From Microbacteriaceae bacterium (GTDB lineage: Bacteria > Actinomycetota > Actinomycetes > Actinomycetales > Microbacteriaceae), in contig WOYR01000226.1 in NCBI GenBank assembly GCA_011620705.1, positions 1 to 7,580 on the forward strand: a stretch of 7,580 nt of DNA, given 5' to 3'. The position numbers and the translations under genes are program-made. Below the pieces are notes generated by a model. That model did no database searches. It was not told the origin of the DNA and saw nothing but the letters and a program-made list of their open reading frames with translations. Positions 1-6,100 of this stretch are shown here, piece by piece (the stretch's first letter is position 1; each line of letters starts with the position of its first letter).

Positions 1-114
1 GTCGCCGAGATGCCGCACGGCGGCTTCAAGCACTCCGGCTACGGCAAGGACCTCTCGATGTACGGCTTCGAGGACTACACGCGGGTGAAGCATGTGATGA
101 GCTACATCGGTTGA
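1..114 (+). CDS. Aldehyde dehydrogenase, gamma-aminobutyraldehyde type (C-terminal end only)
   Basis: Only the last 37 codons are present; the gene begins before the window. The visible tail contains MPHGGFKHSGYGKD followed by a segment ending in EDYT-x-VKHVM. This is the hallmark C-terminus of NAD(P)-dependent aldehyde dehydrogenases, in which GG-x-K-x-SG-x-G-x-(D/E) lies near the oligomerisation strand. The combination of MPHGG, SGYGKDLS and YGFEDYT is closest to gamma-aminobutyraldehyde dehydrogenases (PatD-like), which oxidise 4-aminobutanal from putrescine to GABA in the cytoplasm. The catalytic Cys and Glu lie outside the window, so substrate assignment rests on the tail alone; betaine-aldehyde or another amino-aldehyde dehydrogenase remains possible. 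It has no obvious functional link to the signalling genes that follow and probably ends an upstream catabolic unit. Confidence 0.85.
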   Translation, partial: VAEMPHGGFKHSGYGKDLSMYGFEDYTRVKHVMSYIG

Positions 115-156
115 TGACCGAGGTGGCCCACCACGATGAGGCGCAGCACTTCGCAG

Positions 157-177
157 CGGGCGGGAAGCGATCGCCCG
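157..177 (+). other. Short GC-only hairpin between the dehydrogenase and the FHA gene
   Basis: CGGGCG (157-162) and CGCCCG (172-177) form a perfect 6-bp stem with a 9-base loop, plus one possible G-T pair. It lies in the 77-base gap after the dehydrogenase stop and ends 14 bases before the preferred FHA start codon. No T-run follows, so it does not look like a standard intrinsic terminator. It may be a weak terminator or leader structure, or chance in GC-rich DNA. Confidence 0.25.
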
Positions 178-181
178 TGCG

Positions 182-188
182 GGAGAGG
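182..188 (+). promoter_or_regulatory. Ribosome binding site that decides the FHA gene start
   Basis: GGAGAGG lies three bases before the ATG at 192 (GGAG core about 6 bases upstream). It is a strong anti-16S match. Two earlier in-frame starts exist (TTG at 111, ATG at 114, the latter overlapping the dehydrogenase stop), but the 26-27 extra residues they add are low-complexity and not FHA-like. The ribosome site therefore favours 192. Confidence 0.65.
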
Positions 189-191
189 ACA

Positions 192-824
192 ATGTCCCCC
201 GTGGCACCCGACGCTCGCGACCTCGACGACACGGTCGCGCTGCCGCCATGCCGGCGGGCCGGCCCGCATGCCGGCATGGCGCAGCCGGAACCGGATCTCG
301 ATGACACGATCACGATCGTCCGCGGCGGAGCGCCGCGCGTGCCCGCCATCGCGCCGGCCGTCCAGCCCGACCGGCCGTACGTGCGACCCGCGAAGCCGGA
401 GTTCAGCGGCAACATCTGGGCGGAGCCGCTGCCCGAGGCGCCGCGCCCCTTCCGGCTGAAGCTCGCCGACGGTTCGATCGCACCGTTGGATCAGCCGGTC
501 TACCTGGGCCGCAGGCCCAGCGTGCCGCGCATCCATCCTGGGGGCGTCCCGCTGCTGGTGGCGCTCGACTCCCCGGAGCGGGAGGTGTCATCGACCCACC
601 TCGAGCTGAGCACCGTCGGCGGCGCGATCGTGGCGAGCGACATGAGGTCGACGAACGGCTCCGTGCTGCGCGTGCCCGGGTCCGAGCCGCGCGTCCTGAT
701 CGGCGGGGAGTCGGCGGTCGTGACGCCAGGCACGATCATCGAGCTGGGGGACGGCAACCTCGTCGAACTGCTCGCCCCCGAGCAGGACGACGAGGAGCCG
801 GCCGCGGAAGGGGCCGGCTCATGA
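192..824 (+). CDS. FHA-domain phosphothreonine-binding protein with two N-terminal DLDDT motifs
   Basis: This 210-residue cytoplasmic protein has a Pro/Arg-rich, probably disordered N-terminus (about 1-85) and one forkhead-associated domain (about 88-193). FHA signatures seen: the YLGRRPS strand (GR at 106-107), SSTHLEL (Ser134, His136; the usual S-x-x-H-type pThr-contact region) and DMRSTNG (Asp150 to Gly156), the conserved loop before the last strands. The tail after 195 is acidic (QDDEEP). FHA domains bind phosphothreonine peptides, so this is likely the reader for the kinase encoded downstream. DLDDT occurs twice, with Thr14 and Thr39, followed by VAL and ITI; these look like phospho-sites suited to FHA binding, by analogy with GarA. 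The stop overlaps the next start (ATGA at 821), implying translational coupling. The alternative start at 114 would give 236 residues. FHA identity is firm; the phospho-switch is inference. Confidence 0.85.
   Translation: MSPVAPDARDLDDTVALPPCRRAGPHAGMAQPEPDLDDTITIVRGGAPRVPAIAPAVQPDRPYVRPAKPEFSGNIWAEPLPEAPRPFRLKLADGSIAPLDQPVYLGRRPSVPRIHPGGVPLLVALDSPEREVSSTHLELSTVGGAIVASDMRSTNGSVLRVPGSEPRVLIGGESAVVTPGTIIELGDGNLVELLAPEQDDEEPAAEGAGS
244..281 (+). repeat. Nested palindrome inside the FHA gene, between the two DLDDT motifs
   Basis: CGCCATGCCGGC (244-255) and GCCGGCATGGCG (270-281) are perfect 12-bp inverted arms. The 14-base loop holds its own palindrome GGGCCGGCCC (256-265). The right side also contains the 12-bp palindrome CATGCCGGCATG (267-278), so the 9-mer CATGCCGGC appears as a direct repeat at 247 and 267. 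It encodes the linker from Pro18 to Ala30 and ends 12 bases before the second DLDDT coding block. It could be a small palindromic repeat element tolerated in a disordered linker, an mRNA structure affecting translation, or chance from GC-rich codons. Confidence 0.6.
806..813 (+). promoter_or_regulatory. Ribosome binding site for the PP2C gene within the FHA coding end
   Basis: GGAAGGGG ends seven bases before the ATG at 821. It lies inside the last codons of the FHA gene and supports 821 as the true PP2C start, with coupling through the ATGA stop-start overlap. Confidence 0.6.
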
Positions 825-1690
825 CCAGGATCGGCGACGACGGCACCGAGGTGCGCGTGCCGCTGCCAGGGCATCTGCAGGAACTGGTGCTGAGCTGGGC
901 GGCGCGCACCGATGTCGGCCACCGCCGCACCGCGAATGAGGACAGCGTGCTGGTGGGCCTGCCGATCTTCGCCGTCGCCGACGGGATGGGGGGCCACGCC
1001 GCCGGCGACAGGGCGAGCGCGGCGGTGACGGAGCGGCTGGCGCGCGAGGCGGGGCCGTTCGCCGAGCTCGCGCTGCTCGAGCAGGCGTTCATCGACGCGG
1101 GGGCGGCGATCGACGCGCTCGCCGAGGGCATCCCGATCGGGGTGGGGACGACCGTCACCGGGGTGGCCCTGGTGAACGACGCGGCCGAACCCTCCTTCCT
1201 GGTGTTCAACATCGGCGACAGCCGGGTCTACCGCTTCGACCGCAACGAGCTGTTCCAGGTGACGGTCGATCACTCCGTGGTGCAGGAACTCATCGATGCA
1301 GGGCTGATCTCGGCCGAGGATGCCCACAGCCACCCCGAGAGCAATGTGATCACGCGCGCGCTGGGCTTCCACGACGAGCCGCTCCCCGACATCTGGCGCA
1401 TCTCGGCACGGCCGGGGATGCGGATGCTGATCTGCTCGGACGGCCTCACCAAGGAAGTCGGCGACGAGCGTCTGCGGCTGCACCTGGCGTCCGGGATGTC
1501 CGCGGCGGAGACCGCGAGCGCCCTGGTGGACGCCGCGCTGGCCGCAGGCGGCCGTGACAACGTGACCGTGGTGGTGCTCGACGTGCTGGCAGGCCCGGAG
1601 CCCCGCTCCGAGCGGCAGCGGATGCGGGAACGGCATCCATCGGCCCCCGATCCGGGGGGGGTTCGCAGAACATCCCCCCTTCGGGGGTGA
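821..1690 (+). CDS. PP2C-family (PPM) protein serine/threonine phosphatase
   Basis: This is a 289-residue soluble, cytoplasmic metal-dependent phosphatase, expected to remove phosphate from Ser/Thr residues modified by the neighbouring kinase. PPM motifs occur in order: RTANED (Asn39-Glu40-Asp41), ADGMGGH (Asp54-Gly55, metal ligands; His59), NIGDSRVYR (Gly132-Asp133-Ser134), VDHS (150-152), a flap region around HPESNVITRALG (171-182), LICSDGL (Ser206-Asp207-Gly208, metal Asp) and GGRDNVTVV (Asp246-Asn247, metal Asp). The catalytic domain spans about 24-256, full length for stand-alone bacterial PP2C. There is no membrane segment, unlike mycobacterial PstP. About 30 C-terminal residues past the domain are Arg/Pro-rich and encoded over G- and C-runs (1654-1687), so the exact C-terminus is less certain than the rest. 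The ATG overlaps the FHA stop and has a good ribosome site. Confidence 0.93.
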   Translation: MTRIGDDGTEVRVPLPGHLQELVLSWAARTDVGHRRTANEDSVLVGLPIFAVADGMGGHAAGDRASAAVTERLAREAGPFAELALLEQAFIDAGAAIDALAEGIPIGVGTTVTGVALVNDAAEPSFLVFNIGDSRVYRFDRNELFQVTVDHSVVQELIDAGLISAEDAHSHPESNVITRALGFHDEPLPDIWRISARPGMRMLICSDGLTKEVGDERLRLHLASGMSAAETASALVDAALAAGGRDNVTVVVLDVLAGPEPRSERQRMRERHPSAPDPGGVRRTSPLRG

Positions 1691-1693
1691 ACC
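1654..1693 (+). other. G/C-run hairpin cluster at the 3' end of the PP2C gene with competing pairings
   Basis: An 8-G run (1654-1661) leads into GTTC (1661-1664), gca, GAAC (1668-1671), AT and CCCCCC (1674-1679). GTTC/GAAC plus G-run/C-run give a stem of about ten pairs with a two-base bulge. The same C-run can instead pair with GGGGG (1683-1687) across a TTC loop. In that fold GGTTC (1660-1664) can pair with GAACC (1689-1693) around it. The two folds exclude each other, as in attenuators. No T-tract follows. The PP2C stop codon (1688-1690) lies inside the structure. Confidence 0.45.
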
Positions 1694-1699
1694 CGGGGT

Positions 1700-1739
1700 A
1701 GCTCATGGACCCTCTGCCTAAGATGGAGGGTCCTGAGCT
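1700..1739 (+). promoter_or_regulatory. 14-bp inverted repeat upstream of the kinase gene (operator or hairpin)
   Basis: AGCTCA + GGACCCTC on the left (1700-1705 and 1707-1714, T1706 bulged) pairs exactly with GAGGGTCC + TGAGCT on the right (1726-1739). The loop is 11 bases (1715-1725). It fills most of the 61-base gap between PP2C and kinase and ends just before the kinase ribosome site. Without a following T-run it is not a classic terminator. A protein-binding operator, an mRNA hairpin that gates kinase translation, and a weak terminator all fit. Confidence 0.55.
1719..1724 (+). promoter_or_regulatory. Possible -10 element for a kinase promoter
   Basis: TAAGAT fits the actinobacterial TAnnnT -10 pattern and sits in the loop of the 1700-1739 inverted repeat. 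Transcription would begin near 1731, giving a leader of roughly 20 bases to the GTG at 1752. No convincing -35 hexamer is seen at the proper distance; GTGAAC at 1688-1693 is too far. This is a weak call based on one hexamer. Confidence 0.25.
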
Positions 1740-1746
1740 GAGGGGG
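1740..1746 (+). promoter_or_regulatory. Ribosome binding site for the kinase GTG start
   Basis: GAGGGGG ends five bases before the GTG at 1752, and it directly abuts the right arm of the inverted repeat (ending 1739). Opening or closing that hairpin could therefore affect ribosome access. The site supports GTG 1752 over internal starts. Confidence 0.6.
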
Positions 1747-1751
1747 TAGTC

Positions 1752-3176
1752 GTGGCGCGCCGCCTGCCATCGCAGCCCCCTGTGCTTCCGGGCTTCTCGT
1801 ACGTCCATGTGCTCGGTTCCGGTGGTTTCGCCGACGTCTTCCTCTACGAGCAGAACATGCCGCGTCGCCAGGTCGCCGTCAAGGTGATGCTGAGCGAGGT
1901 CGTCAACGACCAGGTGCGCCAGATGTTCCAGGCCGAGGCGAACCTGATGGCGCAGCTGAGCGCGCACCCGGCGATCCTCACCGTGTACCAGGCGAGCGTC
2001 TCGAGCGACGGGCGCCCGTACCTGGTGATGGAGCTCTGCTCGGCGTCGCTCAGCGAGCGCTACCGGCGGGAGAGCATCCCGGTGCCGGAGGTGCTGCGGA
2101 TCGCCGTCAAGATCGGCAGCGCGATCGAGACCGCTCATCGCGCCGGCGTTCTGCATCGCGACATCAAGCCCTCGAACATCCTGCTGACCGCGTACGGGCA
2201 TCCTGTGCTGTCCGACTTCGGCATCGCCTCCACCCTGACCGCGTCGCGCCAGGAGGACTCGGTCGGCCTGTCCATCCCCTGGTCGGCGCCCGAGGTGCTG
2301 CTGGACGAGGTTCCCGGGAGCATCGCATCAGAGGTGTGGGCGTTCGCCGCCACCATCTACTCGCTGCTCGCGGGCCGCTCGCCCTTCGAGCTGCCGGGCG
2401 GCTCCAACTCCTCGAGCGACCTGATGTCGCGGATCGCGCGCGCCAAGCCGCAGCCGATCGGCCGCGCCGACGTTCCGGCGAGCCTGGAATCGCTGCTGCG
2501 CCGCGCCATGTCGCGGCGCCCGGAGCTGCGTCCGGGAAGCGTGCTCGAGCTGGTGCGCGAGCTCCAGCTCATCGAGACCGAGCTCGGCGTGCCCCAGACC
2601 GGCATCGAGGTGGCCATGGACGACTGGGCGCTCGGCACGGTCGCCGATCTGGAGGAGCGCACCCGGCTGCGGCCGATCGCCGGCGCCGCGAAGCCCCTGC
2701 CGGCGCGGCGTCGCCGGCGTCTGGCCGAGCGGGCGGGCGAGTACACGCCGGTCGCGACCGTGCGCGAGGGCAGCGGGCAGGCGCCGCGGTCGAACAGCAG
2801 GGCGACGGGCCCGGCTCGCTCGCCGCAACTGACCTGGCTCATCGCGGTGGGGTCCGTCCTGGTGGTGGCGCTCATCGCCGCGGTGCTGGTGGTGCTGCTG
2901 CGCCCGGGGTCAGGAGGCGGCATCCCGACGGTCTCCGGGATCTCGGCGTCGCTGAGCGGCGAGACGGTGCGCTTCACCTGGAAGGATCCCGGCCTGGCCG
3001 GCAACGACAGGTACCAGATCCAGGTGATCGGCGGCACCTCGAGCATCCAGCTCAGTCCGCATTTCGTGGTCGACGGCTCCGCAGGGGAGACCGTGTGCAT
3101 CACTGTCGCGGTCAACCGCGACGGCAGGACGGGCGACCCGAGCGCCGAGAAGTGCGTCGATGTGCCCCGTGGGTGA
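1752..3176 (+). CDS. Membrane-anchored Ser/Thr protein kinase with fibronectin-III-like ectodomain
   Basis: The 474-residue protein has a PknB-like (Hanks-type) kinase domain (about 15-275), a basic juxtamembrane linker (R319-R323), one membrane helix (about 362-384) and an extracytoplasmic beta-sandwich resembling fibronectin III (about 392-472). Catalytic elements are all present: Gly-rich loop LGSGGFADVF (21-30), Lys44 in VAVKV, Glu62 on helix C, HRDIKPSN (135-142) and DFG (155-157), then APE (179-181). The kinase should therefore be active and phosphorylate cytoplasmic Ser/Thr targets, with the FHA protein a likely substrate. Odd points: the conserved helix-F Asp (usually SD-V) is Glu194 in SEVW, and the activation loop lacks the paired-Thr motif of PknB, offering Thr161, Thr163, Ser165 and Ser170 instead. 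The ectodomain has exactly two cysteines (449, 468), a likely disulfide. There are no PASTA repeats, so muropeptide sensing of the PknB type is not indicated. Confidence 0.93.
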   Translation: MARRLPSQPPVLPGFSYVHVLGSGGFADVFLYEQNMPRRQVAVKVMLSEVVNDQVRQMFQAEANLMAQLSAHPAILTVYQASVSSDGRPYLVMELCSASLSERYRRESIPVPEVLRIAVKIGSAIETAHRAGVLHRDIKPSNILLTAYGHPVLSDFGIASTLTASRQEDSVGLSIPWSAPEVLLDEVPGSIASEVWAFAATIYSLLAGRSPFELPGGSNSSSDLMSRIARAKPQPIGRADVPASLESLLRRAMSRRPELRPGSVLELVRELQLIETELGVPQTGIEVAMDDWALGTVADLEERTRLRPIAGAAKPLPARRRRRLAERAGEYTPVATVREGSGQAPRSNSRATGPARSPQLTWLIAVGSVLVVALIAAVLVVLLRPGSGGGIPTVSGISASLSGETVRFTWKDPGLAGNDRYQIQVIGGTSSIQLSPHFVVDGSAGETVCITVAVNRDGRTGDPSAEKCVDVPRG

Positions 3177-3182
3177 ACGCGC

Positions 3183-6100
3183 ATGATCCGGCAGTGGGTG
3201 GCGGCTCACCGCTCGCTCGTCGCCACCGCGAGCAGCGGCACGGTGATCACCGCCGTCGTGGCTGCCGTGGCGATCGTGTCCACCGGGTTCACCGCGCAGA
3301 AGCTCGACCTCGGCGACGGAAGCGTGTGGGTGGGCAACAACGGCTCCCAGGTGGTCGGGCGCGCCAACCCGCAGGTGCTCGAACTGAACTCCGTCGTGCG
3401 CAGCCCCGGCACGGATCTCTCGGTCGTCCAGTCCGGCGACGAGGTGCTGCTGGTGGACCACACCGACGCGACCGTCTCGATCGTGGATCCCGCGACGTCG
3501 ACCGCGGGTGAGAGTGTCGCGCTGCCGCCGGATCAGCCGCAGCTGCACCTCGCCGGCAGCCGGGTCGCGATCTACGAGTCCGGTACCGGCGAGCTCTGGC
3601 TCCTGCCGCAGAGCGAGCTGCAGAAGTTCGACGCCACCACCCCCTCCACGCTCAGCCTCGGCGCCGGCACCGTGGTGCAGCTCTCGCCGGATGGCACGCT
3701 CGTGGCCTATTCGCCCCAGCTCGGCGAGGTCTACCGACTCGACGCCACGAGCTCCGACCACGTGGACCAGCGCTGGAAGGTGAGTCTCGGCTCCTCGAGC
3801 GACGATGTGCAGATCACCGCGGTCGGCGATCAGTGGGCGGTGCTCGACACCACGACGCGCAAGCTGGCGGTCGAAGGGCGCACGGTCCCGCTCGATGGGA
3901 TCATCTCGACCACGGCGAGCGCCGGGGCGGTGCTGCAGCTGCCGAGCGAGGCGGCCGACCGCGTCATGGTGGCAACAGGGGACGGGCTGTACGGCATCCC
4001 GATGGATGGCAGTCCCCCGTCGCGACTGGTCTCAGGAGTCTCGGGCACTGCCGCCGCGCCCGCCATGCTGAACGGCTGCGCCTTCGGCGCATGGACATCG
4101 GGCGCGGCCTGGCGGAACTGCGGAACCGGATCGGGCACAACGCTGGCGCTCGACAGGATGCCGGCCGGCGCCCGCCTCGCCTTCGCGGTCAACCGGCAGC
4201 AGCTCGTGCTCAACGACGCGCGCGGCGGCGCGAGCTGGGCGGTGCAGGCCGGCGGCGAGCTCATCGACAACTGGGCGGACCTGATCCCGAAGAACGACGA
4301 CCAGCAGTCGCAGCAGAACAACCAGGACGTTCCGCCCACCGTCGATCCCGAGCAGAAGCCCCCGGTCGCCGTCGATGACGCCTTCGGCGCGAGGCCCGGC
4401 AAGGCGACCATGCTGCCGGTGCTGCTGAACGACTACGACCCGAATGCCGACGTGCTGGTGATCACCGCGGTCGACACGATCGACGACTCCCTCGGTCGGC
4501 TCGACCTCGTGACGCGCAACCAGCAACTGCAGATCACGCTCGCGCCGACGGCATCCGGGGTCATCTCCTTCGGTTACACCATCAGCGACGGCCGCGGCGG
4601 CTCGGCGAGCGCAACGGTGGTCGTCACGGTGCGCACCCCTGAGGAGAACTCGCCGCCGCATCAGGTGCGCGTGACCAGGACCACGGTCGCCGAGGGCGGG
4701 CGGATCTCGACCCAGGTGATCGGCGACTGGATCGATCCGGACGGCGATCCCTTCTTCCTCACCTCGGCGACGAGCGCCGGGTCCGACCATGTGAGCTACC
4801 AGCCCGACGGAGTCGTGGTCTTCACCGACTCCGCGGATGGCGGAACCCAGAAGTCGGTCACGCTCACCATGAGCGACGGCCGCGCCCAGGGCAGCGGCAG
4901 CATGGCCGTCACGGTCAAGGCGGTGGGCCAGGTGCCCATCGTGATCGAGCCATGGATCGCCCTCGCGACCGCGGGCGAGCAGATCACCGTGCAGCCGCTG
5001 TTGCATGCACGCGGCGGCAACGGTCCGCTGCGGCTCAACGCCGTGCCCGCGAAGGCGGGGATCACGATCGTGCCGAGCTTCGACGCCGGCACCTTCACCT
5101 TCGAAAGCGATGTGGTCGGCACCCACTACGTCGAGATCACGGTCACCGACGGCGACCAGAACGCCTCGGGACTGGTGCGCGTGGATGTCGCGGCGCCGCC
5201 CAATGCGAGCACCCGGCCGATCACGGTGCCGCAGACGGTCTTCGTGACGACGCTCGGAAGCGACACCGTCGATCCGACCCAGACCGATATCGACCCGGCT
5301 GGCGGCGTCCTCGTGGTCACCGGGCTGATGAATGTGCCCGGCGATGCGGGGATCGAGGCCGAGATCCTCGACCAGCGCCGGGTGCGGGTGACGCTGGCCA
5401 AGCCGCTCGGCGGCAACACGGTGGTGTTCAACTACCGCATCAGCAACGGTCTCGCGGATGCCGTCGGCACGATCACCGTCGTCGAGATCCCGCGCCCCGC
5501 CCAGTTGCAGCCGCCGGTGGCGGTGGACGACTCCGTGGCGGTGCGCGTCGGCGATGCGATCGACATCCCGGTGCTGGACAACGACTCGCAGCCCGACGGG
5601 GGGAAGATCACCCTGGACCCGAAGCTCGCAGCGCCGCTGCCCGGCGGTGCCGGCCTGTTGTTCGCCTCGGGGGGCCGCTTGCGCTATCTGGCACCGCAGA
5701 CCGCCGGCAACTACTCGGCCGTGTACTCCATCTCGGGGCCGGACGGTCAGACCGCCCAGGCGAAGGTCGACATCTCGGTGCGGGAGGTGGATCTCGCCAC
5801 CAACAATCCGCCGGTCCCGGTGCCGGTGACCGCCCGCGTGCTGGCAGGGGAGCAGGTCGGCATCGAGATCCCGCTCACCGGGATCGATCCGGACGGCGAC
5901 TCGGTGCAGCTGATCGGCGTGGTGAGCAATCCCGAGAAGGGCTCCATCCAGTCGGTGACGAACGGCTCGATCGTCTACAAGGCGGGCGACTACTCCTCCG
6001 GCACCGACTCGTTCACCTACTCGGTCGTCGATGGACTCGGCTCCCGGGCGACCGGCACGGTGCGGGTCGGCATCAGCGCCCGCCTCGCGGGCGCCCGCAA

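Noticed and set aside
500..1636. 378-codon minus-strand frame opposite FHA and PP2C
   Set aside because: Typical antisense shadow: His/Arg/Val-rich, no motif, while the plus strand carries all FHA and PP2C signatures.
1674..1687. CCCCCC-TTC-GGGGG hairpin as an intrinsic terminator of the PP2C gene
   Set aside because: No T-tract follows, it overlaps the stop codon, and a competing upstream fold uses the same C-run. I kept it as regulatory structure only.
1752..3176. Kinase as a pseudokinase because of the helix-F Asp-to-Glu change
   Set aside because: Gly-loop, Lys44, Glu62, HRD Asp137, Asn142 and DFG Asp155 are all intact, so catalysis is expected.
3177..3182. A promoter or terminator between the kinase and the surface protein
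   Set aside because: The gap is six bases; there is no room for either, and nothing convincing lies in the flanking coding ends.
2336..3511. 391-codon plus-strand frame spanning kinase and surface-protein genes
   Set aside because: It crosses two well-supported genes in another frame and has Arg/Gly/Ala-rich low-complexity content.
4032..5126. 364-codon open frame on the minus strand
   Set aside because: It lies opposite the giant surface protein, is rich in Arg, His and Gly as antisense frames of GC-rich genes are, and shows no domain. The plus-strand frame is open across it with clear Ig-like repeats.
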